Notes: generated by a model not told the origin, from the sequence alone. A DNA stretch of 64,000 nucleotides from Isoetes taiwanensis (GCA_021234155.1 JAJEKV010000059.1:5751215-5815214); one strand, 5' to 3'; counted from the stretch's first letter, positions 12,171 to 25,129 are shown. Numbers and translations are program-made.

Positions 12171-14346
12171 TTCCTCCTTGATCATCATTTATACGACCAT
12201 CAAAGTAACTACATGAGCATCGGTTTGCATATCTAAAAGAGCTTATGTTGTCCACCAATTTTTAATCTGCTTAGCGGATGTCGACATTTTGTTTTGTCGC
12301 GAGGAAGAGGATAGAGACTAAATGCGACCCTACATGAGGATATGCATTTGGGTTTACGAGCTGGATTTACTTTCAGTTATTGTTTGATGCTTGATTTCAA
12401 TGACAAGCTGCTGCTCCACGATCTCAGAAGTTGCATGCTCATGATTATTGGAAGTCGCGATTAGGAGGTGTAAGACATTTGTTCCTAGAAATGTACATGT
12501 AAATATCATTCTAACTATCCAGTTGCTTCCAATATCCTTGGGAAAGCCTAAACATGACTATAGCAGAACATCGGTGGACAATTGCCAAAAACACAAACAC
12601 TTCTGGCTGCATTGGAAACATCAAAGATCTAACAATAGCATTCATATAGATGAGCTTTTTTGCACAATGTAAAAGGCATAGGGCTACCATCATGTTTTGA
12701 AAAGAATGACTTTTATGCTTGATAAAGAGGTACAAAAGATGCGGCGACATATATAGTGCCAACAAGGTCATTCTACTGTATATCAAGAAGTTTGAGCCAG
12801 GGCCATGGCACAACAACGTATATGACTAGCACTGGCGGGTAGCATAACTCAAAGCATTATCATCAATATACACGGTAGAACAAATTTCTAAACAAAGAAA
12901 GCAGACATTCTTAACAAAGGAACTAAGATCCAATGCTAGGATCATGGCCAATTGGCAATCATACCTTTGAGTAGTGTGTTATCAAATCTTCTTTTACCGT
13001 CGAGGAGAAGCTTAATAATTTTCTATCTTGGCAATCACGGAAGGGAATTAAATCTTTATTGAGCTAAGGAGCAACCGAAGAAAATTTATAGAATATGATA
13101 TCCTTCCCTCATCACGAGTTTAATTTACATCGCAGTACTTACATGAAATTGCCCGTAAAAGTAGAAATTGATTCCCACATGAATGAGTAAACTTCAACTA
13201 TCTTTGAGGATTTCAAAGCTGTTTGAGTCTTCAATAAACATTCCATGTTTGATTGTTTACATTAGCAGGTTAAAATCTAACGATCAAAGAGATCAAGCGA
13301 TGACTTATATTATATTAAAATGTAAAGGAAGCTGACATTAACCCAAGATAATAAGAAAAGATACCACACTTAGAAATGGATTGGCGAAATGGCCAACATC
13401 TAGCGCATCACAGGAAGCACTTTCTACATAAGATTGCAATCAATTACGCCCACCTTCCAAGCTGTCGCAGGCCAAATAAATCCAAATCTTGATGATCTAG
13501 ATATCATCGAGGAAGTGTTCCAATATATGGTATGTGCAGCGACCTTCAAGGAGGAAGTTTGTCTACAATTTCATGCAAAAGCATCCTTAAAATTGAATAA
13601 GAAGCGGTGAGGAATTTAAGAAGAGAATAGACTTACATTTGAGCTTCCACTTGTCCAACCAATTTCTTCAATAAGTGATTACCTTGCACAATTCAAAGTA
13701 ACCATACAAAAAGATTGAATGATTGAAAAATCTGCGGTTTTCATGAGGCCCTATTATGGCCAGAAAATGCAATGCTCTAAAATCATTCCTCTCCAATTTT
13801 TGTATGTGAAATGAACTACAACTCAGAGACTTACATCATAGCTTTCAGAAGTCACCCTGACATAAAGCAACAATATGCCTTACCTTTTCTTATGTGAAAT
13901 CTAGATGTTTCTCGGCATTTACATATTTCTTCTTAGGTATTTATTCTCTTTTCTTGAGAGGAGGAACTATAGACCTTCTGTTTCAAATTGCTTTGAATCA
14001 AATGCAACGCAATAAACACACCACTACTTGTTTGGCTTACAATAGTGCATGGGCGAGGAACAATTGCTATCTTATAGTGGCCAAAACTATAAAAAGCAAT
14101 GAATTATAAAAGCGACTAATGGGCCTACCTTTAGAAAAATCCAGGTTCCTTCTGAATTCACGGTATTTGTTCTAGAGGAGGAACCGTCCTTCTCTGTCTT
14201 AACCATTCTTACCTAAGCAGATTGAATTATCGGCTATAACAAACAACCTTTGCTTATGATCAATCAAGTAGTGTCACCTTCAAGATTTCAAATTTCATAT
14301 CCCGAGCAAAGGCATTTTGTGCAAAGCGATCTTCACAAACAAAACC
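12171..14346. other. Unassigned DNA left of the chromovirus
   Basis: No domain, tandem array or element end could be recognised in these 2.2 kb. It is the left flank of the gypsy insertion and should have been continuous with DNA right of 27,315 before the insertion. Confidence 0.4.
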
Positions 14347-14351
14347 CACAA
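14347..14351. repeat. Probable target-site duplication, left copy
   Basis: CACAA abuts the left LTR. The same five bases occur at 27317-27321, two bases beyond the right LTR edge. Gypsy integration makes 5-bp duplications, so this fits if two bases (CA) were gained or the edge is blurred. Confidence 0.5.
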
Positions 14352-15872
14352 TGTGGCGTCCCCTGCACAAGTATCACGGTGCGCTCCTTAGGTATACAAG
14401 CAGTTCTTCCCCACGGCTCCATGCGATACAAGGCCTCCATCACTTTTTAAGTAGCGAGTCTCGATTGGGAAGAGTGAAGGTGTCATTCTACGTCTCCTGA
14501 GGAACCTACCTAGGCTTTCTTGGTGGCATACATGTCGATAGCACATACATCAACATCACATGACCATCTCGAAGGATGGTCCTCCTCATATCTGCATAGA
14601 CAAAGATCCAGCATCACATAGGGGATTCTACCCAAGGCACCGGACTCAAAGGATGTTGTGGCTTGGGTCTCAGTTCGTTGAATGAGAATTCTTGGCAGCG
14701 TTTGGCAGCATAAGAACATGGCGCATAAGGTTAATCCACTCCATCGCCTCTGTGCACACTTTGCGGAAGTGGGTTGAAAATTATCGGGACTGGCAGCGGC
14801 CGGATGCATAGGAAGGGGCTATTCACGGGTCTCATCCTCCCGAGTTCGATGGGGCGGTGGGGATGCGCCCTCAGAGATCTACATACTAACTCAAAGGTGA
14901 CTAGAGGCCCTTGCCCCGGTATTCGGTGAACCTTTGGAAAGTGTACACCACTTCTACGGGTGCTGGGGCCCATGCCTTGCAGCACTTTCGATTGGTAAGC
15001 CTCGGACCCTAATCCACTGATGATCCCCGGTAGGCTTTACACCCGGGGGATGCGTTCGAGAATGTCGGAACATGAATCTCCTTCTTAGCGGTCGGCCTTG
15101 CCCTGGCAGGTGTGGCTCTTGTACCACCAGGCCCGAATCTGATTAATGCTGGGAGGCCTCTAGGACATCAACTACAAGCTTTAGGGCCTCTGCCCCCTTC
15201 CCAATACAAGGAGTTCCGCGAGAATACATCATCAAATATATCACGGAAGAGCTAAAGAACTAGATCTAATCGCATAGAGTTGGGTTGCTTTAGTTGAGTG
15301 TCGAGATCTAAGATCTAGATGGCTACTATGGGCAATTTAATAGTCTAAACCTCACGGTTCTACTTGACTAGAAGGCGGTTTAAGCTATTAAATTGACCAA
15401 ACTCTGATCCTTGAGTGGCTCCTGGGGCTGAGTTCAACCATCCTGCTGAGCTGATCAGATTAGTGATGGTATTCGGCAGAAGCGTCACGGAAGCGGTTTT
15501 GGCTCACAGGGCAGCCAAAGCCCGAGCTCCTAAAACCTAAGGGGCGAAACTAGCAAGCTATAGGGTTTCCTACCCTAAATAGACATGGGAGGGACTTAGG
15601 CTGGGTTTCCAATTACCCAATTTGGCATGTGGGATGGTGGAAAGGCCCCACTTACCTTTAGTGGCTAGGTGGCAAAATATGCCAACATGGAAAGGTGTGC
15701 CCTCATTAAATGTGCACATGTGCACATTAATAATATATGAACCTCACAGTAAGTTGCCCCTAGGGCTACTTACACAGTATCCGTTAATTACCGTCAATCA
15801 GGTGCGATATCGGCGTGACGATGGCGATTACAGTAATGCGATCTGCCGGGGTATCTTGTCTTTGGGCGATCA
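14352..15872 (-). repeat. Chromovirus 3' LTR (left copy)
   Basis: This 1521-bp copy aligns along its whole length with 25799-27314. Shared landmarks are CATCAACATCACA, ACCATCTCGAAGGATGGTCC, AGACATGGG and the final GGGCGATCA. In element orientation it starts TGATCGCCC and ends GGGGACGCCACA, giving the TG...CA ends expected of an LTR. Confidence 0.92.
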
Positions 15873-15884
15873 TTCTCCCACCTT
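15873..15884 (-). other. Polypurine tract
   Basis: In element orientation AAGGTGGGAGAA ends exactly at the first base of the 3' LTR (TGATCGCCC). This is the usual position of the primer for plus-strand cDNA synthesis. Confidence 0.8.
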
Positions 15885-16740
15885 GAAATGATCTTTGTCG
15901 CGACATCGGTAGTCTCTCCACCTTGGGATCTTCTAACGCAGCACGCGATAGCGTGATGCCACCACAATATAATCTTTATACATTTATCCACGATTACTCT
16001 AAAGATGAAATTATTTTAGAACATTTATTCGTCATTATGTGCCTTAAGAATGCTTATCAATTCACGCTAACACCATTTAACAACAAGTTGCAGTATTCAC
16101 TATCTTAAGTTAGACAAAATTTCAGCATTTCCTTATCTATAATTATTGTCAGAAATTTACTCTTCATTCCTTGCAACGTTCAACAAAACTTGTGTTGCAA
16201 GTCTTATCTTCCTGACCTCCTTGCCCTCGAGGGCTCTCTTGGCCTGAGTCGACCCTACGTTAGTACCGTTTTAATTTTTTAATAAATTTTGGTTATATAG
16301 TGACCAACCCACCTATCTACATGAATGCATGGCTAATCTCGGTAGGAAGAGGATGAATCTTCCATAATGGCGTGGAGATGGCGCTATATACTATATGCCA
16401 CTCATGCCTACACCTCTAGTTGCCTTGGTACGTGGAGGATATCCTTCTGCGCGTGGAGCGTGAAGGATGGATTCCTCCTATCAAAACATATATGGGGCTA
16501 AAGGTGCTTTCCTATCAATGCGTTTCGCCAATGACCTCTTTTTCTCTCGAGGTCGTCTGCTTCCGTGGAGACAGTAGACTTTCTAATCTACCTTCCACTG
16601 TGGCAGGCAGCGGTCATGCCTACGGTGACATTACACCGCATACAGAGATCGCAGTAGTGGTCTCATCATCGGTAACAATCGATCCATACCAAGCATGGGT
16701 TGCGTAAATGGAATTAATCTATACAAAATTAACCTACACC
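15885..16740 (-). other. Chromovirus 3' untranslated region
   Basis: About 0.85 kb between the chromodomain-like end and the PPT. No protein motif is readable in any minus frame, and the plus-strand frames here look like chance. Confidence 0.5.
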
Positions 16741-16990
16741 GTCGACATGCACGAGCCGATTTCTTGATGACCTTGCCGTCCATTGCTCCATAAATTGTGG
16801 AGTCTTTGCTTTACTAAATCTTTCTTGGTACTGCGTGGCGTCTTCCAGCGGTAAGTGTTTCCACTTGACCAAATCTGGAGGAATTAGGACCTCCTTGTCT
16901 TCTTAAAAGCTCTATCAAGAATCATTTGGAACTATTTCCGGCTGCTCCTCCGTCATTTCCAACAACGTTGGAAGTGTCCAAGACCGTGCG
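16741..16990 (-). pseudogene. Chromovirus chromodomain-like C-terminus relic
   Basis: Minus-strand fragments read FHVSLLKKHTPNPHGLGHF, then ILDRAFKKTRRS, then a stretch with LVKW.. and HLPLEDAT in neighbouring frames. ILD(R)...LVKWK.LP...ATWE is the hallmark of the chromodomain fused to chromovirus integrases, which steers insertion through histone marks. One or two frameshifts separate the pieces, and the expected Trp after DAT is altered. Confidence 0.7.
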
Positions 16991-18250
16991 GGTTTGGAGT
17001 ATGCTTCTTCAACAAACTCACGTGGAAGACCTTATGAATCTTTAGGTGTCTTTGGCAATTCCAACTTGTGGGATTGATTACCTACTCTCTCTTGATTATT
17101 AGGAAGGGTCCAGCCCACCTTGGGCAAGCTTCTTGCAATTCCAATCACGAGCTTAGCTGCTTTACCTTGATCTTGAGCCAAACATCATCTCAACTTTGAA
17201 CTCTGCGGTATTCGATTAGCGTGGCGATGCTCTTGGCTGACTTCTTCTTTGCTTCTTGGCGAGGATAACCTCGAACCTTCTTCCACGGTACGCTGCGCCA
17301 ATCTGACCAACATGCGCTGCGAAACTTCTGCACTTTTTGACGGGGTTGTGCCAAGTGTGCAGGTTAAACCTTGATAGCCATAATTGATCATAAATGGCGC
17401 GACGCAGGGCGATTCTGCTTAGTGCTATTATGTCTGGAAACTCCACCAGAGTGAATGAATTCTTCCCACATACTTTGCTTATTCCGACATAGTTTAGGTA
17501 GCCATGTCTTCTAAGATCCTGTTGGTCCGCTCCGTTTGGCCATCCGATGCGAGGGTGATCGCCGTGCTCATGGATAGCTTAGTGCGAGATGTCGATAGCA
17601 AAGGAGTCTTGCCAAAAGGCACTCATGAACCCGGATCTCTGTGGAGATAATCTCCTTAGCATACCATGAAGCACGAAGATCTCTTTGGTAGAAGAGCTTC
17701 TTTATCCATAGGCATATGTGGTCACGCAAAGAATATCACAAAATGTACCATCTTTGACAACTTAATAAACCACTACCATCAAAGGCATCCTTGCCTCTTT
17801 CGCTGTTCTTGAGATCACGTGATGAAATCCATGCTGATTACCTCCCACTTAAGCGTTTGGCGCTAATGGCTCCTAATGCCCCACCGGAATTGGTACTCAC
17901 GCCGTCTGTGGCGCTTCGTGACATTCCTTGATGTAGCGAGCTATTTGCTTCTTCATTCACGGCCAATAATAGGCTGCTGCGCTTTTTGAAATATGTTTTC
18001 ATGAATCATGGCCAGCTATTGGGCTGTTGTGCGTGTCATGGAGGATCAACTTCCTTACACGATGATTGAGTGCGCACAGCTTGTTCTTATGGTATAACTG
18101 GCGAGGTTGCCTTCCTTCTTATGATAGCGAAGGCCTCCCGTTCTAACTCACGATTTCTAGCCTCATAGAGGCTTACCCATACTTCGAAATCCCACATCCA
18201 TTGGCAAGGACTCTTCAATCTTCTTACCAAAGTCGGAGGCGTTGAAATTA
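16991..18250 (-). pseudogene. Ty3/gypsy integrase relic
   Basis: The N-terminal zinc region is at about 17920-18060 on the minus strand. It has LILHDTHNSPIAGHD (His pair) and MKKQIARYIKECH (first Cys), in slightly offset frames. The catalytic core lies further left but is broken. The C-terminal part (17185-17446) gives FPDIIALSRIALRRAIYDQL and DDVWLKIK, the GPY-domain side that precedes the chromodomain. Integrase follows RNase H, which confirms gypsy order. Confidence 0.75.
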
Positions 18251-18279
18251 ACGTTGCAATGCACTCTAGTTGTCGGGGG

Positions 18280-18800
18280 TGCCTTGAAGCTGCTTGTCTG
18301 CTACCACATTGGGCTTCCCGGCTTGTAGACTATATCAAAGTCATATTCTTGAGGAACTCATCCCATCTCCGCTGCCTCAGATTGAGGTGTGGTTCGTGAA
18401 ATACATATTAAGGAGCTCGATGGGCCGGTATCAATTGGAACTTCCTTCCCAAGAGATAGTGCCTCCATATTCTTAATGCCACGACAGCGCAGAAAGCAAC
18501 TCACGATGCGTCGTTTGGGTGGCGTCTGCGTCGTTCTTCACGGAATCATCTGGCTACCACCGTTCTTCTTGTAATACTTTGCACATGGCTATCTTACTGC
18601 ATCTGTTGCTACAAGCTTATCCTTCTCCGGTCCGTGAGTTAAAATTTGGGGCTGTTGGTAAAGCTTCCTTCAACAATTCAAACCCCTTTTTGGGCTTTCT
18701 TGTGCCAATGCTCTGCAATCTTTCACCTTCTACGCCCTCGTTAGGTCTGTTAGCGGGGCTGCTTTATCATAACAAAGTTCTTCTACGAACTTCTGTAGTA
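18280..18800 (-). pseudogene. Ty3/gypsy RNase H relic
   Basis: Around 18600-18680 the minus strand carries EALPTAP, and in neighbouring frames the THGPEKDKL and VATDA-type landmarks of the RT-RNase H junction (the residue pair that opens RNase H). The frame is broken at least twice. It would degrade the RNA strand of the hybrid. Confidence 0.65.
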
Positions 18801-19480
18801 CCACTGCTAGGCCAGAAACCGGCCTGCGTGCACATTCTTGGCATGACCGAATCAACTGCTTCAATCTTGGCGAGTCCGTCGAGATGCCTTCTGCGAGATC
18901 ACATGACCAGGTATTCCACCTTCTCTGTTGCGGTGGCGCCGACAACGAAGAAGGCGACCTGGCGAATTGTCTTCTCAGCTTCTCAGCACCCTTCTCAAGT
19001 GTTTACGCGTGCCCTTCAAAGGGATCTGCTATACGCAAAATGTCATCAAAGAAAACAATCACAAGGTGTCGAGGGAACTCCCTGAGATATAAGTTCATGA
19101 GCCTCATGAGCGTTCGCGAGAGAACATTGGTAAGCCGAAGGCATCAACGTGAACTTCATGAAATGCCCATGCAGCGTCACGAAGGCGGTCTTGTGGATAT
19201 CCTCCTCCTTTATCCTTATCGATGATAACCTGACCTTAAGTCAATTTTTGGAAGATCTTTGCTCCTTGAAGCTGATCATCAAGTCATCCCCGATCTTGGA
19301 AGCATGCTTGTTCTTAATGGTGGTACTTATTCAATATCTATAGTCTATGCACATCCTCAAAGATCCATCCTTCTTCTTGACCAAAAGAATGGAGCTCAGA
19401 GCGAGACCGCTAGGGTCTAATGAAACCTAGGTCGAGCAGCTCCTCTAGCTGCTTCTTTGGCTCCAGACAATTCTAGCGTT
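18801..19480 (-). pseudogene. Ty3/gypsy reverse transcriptase relic
   Basis: Successive minus-strand pieces match gypsy RT: KKQLEELLDLGFIRP (about 19430), KIDLRSGYHR (19217-19250), EEDIHKTAFVTLHGHF (about 19190), then LREFPRHLVIVFFDDILRI (about 19010-19090). The last holds the catalytic FxDD motif. AEGISTDSPRLKQLIRS and EELCYDKAAPLTDLTRA (18730-18945) are the connection region. The order is right and the spacing normal, but at least three frameshifts and a stop after GYHR break the gene. Confidence 0.85.
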
Positions 19481-19899
19481 GTCATTCTATATGGAGCCCA
19501 GCAGCGTGGGCTTTGTTCACAGTTCAGTGCTTTATCACCACTTTTCGACTCCCCTATAAGGAGGGCTGCTTGATCTCATCTGGAAAGAGATCGTGGAACT
19601 CGTGATCAACTTAATATTGCCTCGGCAACTTGCTTTGAACATCTTGTCTTCTTTGCTTCCTTCCAATTCCATTTCAGCTAATCTCAAGCTTGAGGGATAT
19701 TATGCTGCACTGCTCCTCTTGATGCACTTGAACAGCCGTTTAGAACCTTCTGCTTGCATGATGGGAACAACTTCTTTACACCCATTATCTCAATGATCTT
19801 GCCGTCGGGTGTTGGGGAAGGAGTCCGCCAGCTCCACAATCAATAATGGCCCCTGCTGGTTCAAAGTTACTCCCATACCTATTATCAAATTAGGTACTT

Positions 19900-20120
19900 C
19901 TTAGATGCCCATTACCTCCGCCCCCCATGCGGATCTTAATCCGGCAAATTCGATGTCAAAGTTGATTCTTTTTGCCGTCACATATACTTGCTCCACTTGC
20001 TAAAGACAAGCGGGCCTTGGCTGACACAATGGTTTCAACTTCAACATTTGAACCGATGCGGGAAGTCTGAGTTATGGCTACTTCCTGAATCTATTGGGAC
20101 TATAAATGGCAGCCTTGGCC
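19900..20120 (-). pseudogene. Ty3/gypsy aspartic protease relic
   Basis: The minus strand at about 20040-20105 reads FIVPIDSGSSHNSDFPHRF. DSGSSHN is the gypsy protease active site (D-S/T-G followed by S/A-S/T-H-N), and the catalytic Asp is kept. It would cut Gag-Pol. A stop follows shortly after, and the flap region is not readable. Confidence 0.8.
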
Positions 20121-20269
20121 TTTCCAGCGTAAAATTACTTCCTCTTTGGCTCTCTGCTTGCTCTGTATCTGTGCGGCAAGATGGCCTCGCCACGAATGTA
20201 GTCAGCGGGCCTCCCTGCGCCCGTCGTCGTCGGTCAAAGTGTCCCAATCTCCCAACTCTTGCTTCAAGC

Positions 20270-21560
20270 GGCGCACTCATGACATATGGGCGGAGTTGTT
20301 TGTTCTATGGCACAATTTGGAAACACTGAAACAAAGTTTGCTTTTCTATGCACTCACATCTCTCTTCTCCTTGGGCATGGCCTGCGAAAGGATCGCCTTT
20401 GCTGGAGTAGTTTGACCCTTCACCATTTGTCTTTGAAAGATACACCTTCTTCTCCTGCTGCTTCCCGCCAGTTGCCACTATATGGGGCTCCTGGTAGATC
20501 TGAAGTTTGTTGTTCTCGAGGTTTGAAGCTGGCTGCCTTACTTAGCTTTATCTTGAGCCAATGCTCTTTGCCCTGCGCGCTACTATTAGAGGTCCTGTTC
20601 GCCTGAAACTTATTGCCTTGGACTCAAAACCGTCTCGCATTCTTGGGTTTATTGCCCTTACAAAACTAGGGATCTCCTCATTCGGACCTTCAATGTAGCT
20701 TTCAGCGTTAGCTTCTCTCTAACTTTTGGCACCTCGACCTTAGCCTCATAAATTCCTCTGTGTATTTAAATGCTTGACTTGTTGCCTTCTTTGCAACTGT
20801 AGAAGGCTAACTGCATCATCTTGGACTTGTGCTCTCTTGGGACATAATGGTGGCAGAAGGCTTTAGCAAAACTGAACACCGCAAGCATCCTGCTTAAACG
20901 CGAGAGCCTTGGCATAGCCCTTCCACCAAATCGCGTCTTTGCTCGCCGGGTTAAGCTGTTGCCACCTGCCTTTATCATATCCCCTTCATACCATAGGCAT
21001 TGCGGAAATTCGCTCATCGTCAGAAATGACCTCTGCTTCCATGCGACGCCATTCCTGCTTTGAGAATTGCTCGAGGAGCTTCCTGGCCTTCCAAACGTTT
21101 CCCAATGCGAGGAGTCTGCTTTCTTACGGTGAGTCGGAGGGTTCTTGTGTCCCTTTAATAGATCCCTCGGGTGGTTCCCTCTACGCCTTCGTCTCGGACT
21201 TGGTTGCAGCTCTTAACTGCTTCACGAGTCGGATGCGAATCGAGCTTGAGTGGTCAGAGTGAGACCTTCCTCTTGCTCCTCTTCTTGTCTCTACGTTCTC
21301 AGAGGCGTGCTTCTGCGGCCCGGTTAGTGCGAACCTGCTCCTGGCAATAGAGGTATAGAAACCTTTATCTGCTCGAGGTCCGTCCTCATTTCGCGATATT
21401 TCTTCTTACAGGGTCATTTGTCCAAATTCTTCAAAGCGGGTTTTCTTGCGAGTGGCCTGGTAGACTCTGTTCCTAGCCAAGTTCCATGATTAATGGATTC
21501 TCCTAGCGCTTCAGGCCTCTGGCTGCTTACACAAGTGGTTCATATCTACATGAAAGTTAG
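20270..21560 (-). pseudogene. Chromovirus gag relic
   Basis: The core is at 20766-21017 on the minus strand. GNSLTRRAKTRFG and AFCHHYVPREHKSKMMQLA, followed by CKEGNKS, match the Retrotrans_gag pattern (WW.S...F..F..F.P......E...L.QG..SV). An upstream piece with RRGARGRSHSDHSSS and LVKQLRAATKSETKA looks like the variable gag N-terminus. A CHEC pair with a nearby GRLGH (20230-20285) may be a remnant zinc knuckle. Frames shift several times. A plausible start is the minus ATG near 21545, but this is not proven. Confidence 0.7.
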
Positions 21561-21899
21561 TTTCCTTGCTTTCTTGCTTTATTTATGTTTGTTGGCATGG
21601 TTGAGGGACACAAATATATCACAAAAACATTTATAGTGCAAAGAGAATATATTATATTTTATATTACACTAATACAAGAACTGCAACTCTTGCTAATCAT
21701 TTACATTGATCATTAAGATGGATTATCCTCCGGGAACTTTTCTTAGAACATTCCCACTGAATGGCCCAAGTTCCTAAGACATTAGTGGAGATCCACCACG
21801 TAATGCTCTTATTAAATCTTCTATTAGCGATTGGGGTATAAGGCTGCTATCATAGGCAGTCTTACTGCCTTTTATGGGTATGAAGTAGTCGAGGCGTCA

Positions 21900-23185
21900 G
21901 TGCTACCCGCTCTTTTCACGAGTTGCATGCCGATTGTTAAGGGGTAACCGTGCATGCCTGCCGAATCGAGGAATTGCAATCAACGATACTCCTTCACACA
22001 CAAAGCCTCTGGGGTGAATTTCGCGGTGGATAACGCTATTCTTCCATCCATCGGCAATGGCGAGGTAATGCGTAATGACTGTCGTTGCGAGATAAGGTCC
22101 TCGACTACTTCGGTATCAGCTGATTATGCGCTTCGAAATCATCAGCCTCCACCGTGGTGACTCCACAGTAGTCATTGGTATTCGTGAAGCCCTCGAGGTC
22201 GAATTAGCTGTCCTATCAGGAAGTCTTTCTTGAGACCAATGAGCTGCCGTTAGGATGTTTGAGTGCATAGCGGATCCCCATCGTTTCACGGAGGCAAAGG
22301 AACTCTTCCTCGTCGGTAGCTTGTTCTCCAGCCTTGTACTCCATGATCTGCCCTGATGTTGCTGTAGGCTTGGATGTGGGTAAACTCTCACAGATGTAAG
22401 TGTCGGCTTCCTTAGCGGAGGAAATCCGGACTCTCGAGACTGATGAAGTCGTCAAGTCATTCGCCGAGGAGTTAGTGCGGCAACTCTTGATTAAATTCCC
22501 TACGCACTCAGGAGGTTTGGATATAAACGAGGCGAAACTCCTCACCGCCGATTATAATGGGAGCTAGGCTTGTGATGCCTAACTTGGGGGTGGCGAGTCT
22601 GCCGAAACTTCTTCCAGTCTTGCCACTCATCCGGCTTGTCGGCTGCTCCTGCTAGGTCGAGGCTCAGCATCTTCTCCTCCCTCCTCAGTTCACATTCATC
22701 GAGTCTTCTTCCTTCCTTCCTGCTCCTGTTAAAATGCTTGTGTGAGGCGGATTGTTAGCTGCTTCGGCTAATGGATCACGATCCATGGGGGGAATGGAGG
22801 TTTTCCCCCGCGATATTCGGCCACGGTGGGTGAGAAAGATTACCCGGCCGTTGAAAGAAGTAAGTCACGGTGGCGGTTAGGACCATTGGCTGGCGGGTGT
22901 CGCAGTGCGCTTTTGTTTGTAAATTATTTGGCGATGCTCGGGACATCGTCTAATCTTTGCGGGGGCCCGTCTAGGAACAAAATATCCTACACAAGGGGAG
23001 TTACCTTGCGGGATACCCTGGCTTGAAACTTCGGTCGGGGACTCTACCTATAAAGGCTGAAGATTACGGCGTGCAAAGGTTTGCTTGGGCGTCTACCTCC
23101 TTCTGAAGATCTGGAAGATTTGGTCGGCTGTCGGCCTCAATGACATGGCCCGGCTGGTACCATCTCTGAAATCAGAAGTTGCCAT
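21900..23185 (-). pseudogene. Extra ORF-B relic upstream of gag, unknown product
   Basis: A minus ATG at 23185, about 116 bases after a TATA box, opens MATSDFRDGTSRAMSLRPTA and stops after about 30 codons. Downstream, other frames are open, including one beginning MDRDPLAEA near 22770 and the 109-codon stretch 22216-22545 (rich in Ser and charged residues, no known domain). I recognise no function. It lies between the leader and gag, where most chromoviruses have nothing. It could be a captured host fragment, a duplicated gag start, or a decayed accessory ORF. Confidence 0.4.
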
Positions 23186-23300
23186 TGATTAATTGGGAAG
23201 AAGAGGGGTAACAAAGCGGTTGCAAGAGCGCCTCGGGGAGTTAGAGGCTGACTGAAGGGCGGGAGCAGATTTGTAGGGTGCTTTCACGAGAAGTGAGGGT

Positions 23301-23310
23301 CTATTTATAG
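23301..23310 (-). promoter_or_regulatory. TATA box upstream of ORF-B
   Basis: CTATAAATAG on the minus strand, 116 bases before the ATG at 23185. A matching box with a similar leader occurs at 25232-25241. Confidence 0.5.
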
Positions 23311-23495
23311 AAAGGGGAAAACCACGGTACGGATGACAGAAAATTTTCCTAGGGTTGGGTAATTCTATTATCGAGGTCAAAATGGAGTTTGAGGGACTAT
23401 AGGAGATCGCTTGAACAAGGCTAGGTTACCTAAAGATGCTATCACGATGGGTTGAAGGTGACTTTAACAAGTCACGGTGAAGAGGTGGTAGAGGT

Positions 23496-23775
23496 CTCAC
23501 GACTTAGCCTCGCTTCAATCCTAACTTTTTGTTTTATGACGGTAGCGTGAACATCAGTCCCATTTTAGGTTAAAAAGGTGTCCAGATTTGGGTAAACTAA
23601 TGGTGTAAGGGTGATGGGCTCATCAAATTAGGCAGAAGTCGACCCCTTATTTGAGTGATTTGGGCTATTTTAGTCCAGAAGGATTTGAAGGCTGAGGAGT
23701 CTCCGCGACTTAGCGCCCTGGCTTCAATCTAACTTTGTTTAGCGTGGTAGCGGTATGAGACATCATGTCTCTGGC
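23496..23775 (-). repeat. Paired ~200-bp repeats upstream of ORF-B TATA box
   Basis: CGACTTAGC followed by GGCTTCAAT/CGCTTCAAT and CTAACTTT occurs near 23500 and again near 23708. Similar pairs occur near 25350 and 25527. They sit upstream of each TATA box in element orientation, as enhancer or promoter repeats would. Confidence 0.5.
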
Positions 23776-24099
23776 TCCCAAATGTCCTATTTTGCTGAAA
23801 TAAAGCTAAAACTTATTAATTTGCTCTAATTGAGTCAAGTTTATGTCATCCAGAAGTAGACAAAGATTGCTCTATATTACCAAAATTTTAATTATTTACA
23901 ACAAAAGTTTCTAAAGGCGTTCTCCCCTTAATGCGGGTGTAAGACTCATGTCTTATGCATCAAGGTTACCAGCTTAGCGTGGATAGTGCAATTGAATCTT
24001 CAAAATGTTGTACTATCTTGCCCTCGATAGCCTCTTGCATTGCTATGACACCCTCGTCACAATGACTCTAAAGTCATTCTATAGGCACGCATAACTACG

Positions 24100-25129
24100 C
24101 GCACCAACCGTAGCAGAAGAGGGAGCCGCGGGGATTAGGAGACGAATTTCTTATTTGGAAGTGTCTAATCTCCTTAGCGGCTCTTACTCTACCTCCTTCC
24201 TATCCGGCTTTTCTTCACGGGTGGCGGCTTGGGGAACCTTAGGCGGTGGTGGCGGCCTTAAGGTTCTTTGCCGTTGGTGGCTTCCCCTCCCTCGATGAAC
24301 TTAACTCTGTTTTCTTCATAATATTTGTTATAGGCCTCCATTTCTTCATGCTTAGACCTCGTGCTCCCCTCATCTTTCTCCTCCTTAAATCTGCATGGGG
24401 TGGCGTAGGCTTCCGGTGAGATTCGTGGTTGCTTCTTTCTATCCCATCTTGAGATTTTCGGGGGCTTACGCGCTGAGTACTTCTTTGGGGTTGCTTTCGA
24501 GGTGCGGCTGCTCTCGAATTACTTCTTACTTTCGTCCGCCCTGGATTCTTGGAAAACTTCCTGCGTTAGGGTTGAAGTCCCCATCGGAAAGAGTAAATTC
24601 GGAAGGGTTTACGGGGTTACGTCGGTTGCGGCTCCTTGATGATAATGTTGGGGTTAGAGAGCCTCTTCCTTGGCCGAGGCGGGTCCTTTGTTCTCCCTTA
24701 TACCAGCCACGAACTTCCCTTTTGCTTCCTTCTTTTCTTCTGCTGTCTTTGTTCCCTCCTCCTTCCTTTTCCTCTTTTTTGTCCTCCCTTCTACTACCAA
24801 ATTTCATTACTTCCCCGGTAAGATCTTCTAGGTGCTACTGAAACCGAAACCATCCTTGCTCATGCAGCATTTCTGCTGTCGGATACCAGCTCTATTTCTT
24901 CATACACACCTCCCTCGTCCTGCGTCGTCCATGGGTTTGGTGATGTGGCCCTCGTCCCTCCTGGCGGTTGAAGACATCCCGATCAAATCGAGAGGTGTCT
25001 TGCTCTTCGTCCGTGACGATCCCCTCTTCGCGAGCCTCTCGAAGCATCTTCCCGAATGATCTGTCACCGATTGGCGGTAGTGGTTTCGCTGGGCGGCAGC
25101 CATGCTGATTTCTGTTTGGTTCGGGCCAT
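24100..25129 (-). pseudogene. Extra ORF-A relic upstream of gag, unknown product
   Basis: A minus ATG at 25129, about 103 bases after a TATA box, opens MARTKQKSAWLPPSETTTAN and then stops. A neighbouring frame continues with KRGSSRTKSKTPLDLIGM, and further on (24526-24807) a very basic/acidic stretch of 93 codons contains KKEEKEGGGNKDSRRKEG. No domain is recognised. The resemblance of the first six residues to histone H3 is almost certainly chance. It may be a nucleic-acid-binding accessory product or a decayed insertion. Confidence 0.4.

Noticed and set aside
25060-25129. MARTKQ start resembling histone H3
   Set aside because: The match stops after six residues and the frame ends soon after; it lies inside a retrotransposon. 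Chance.
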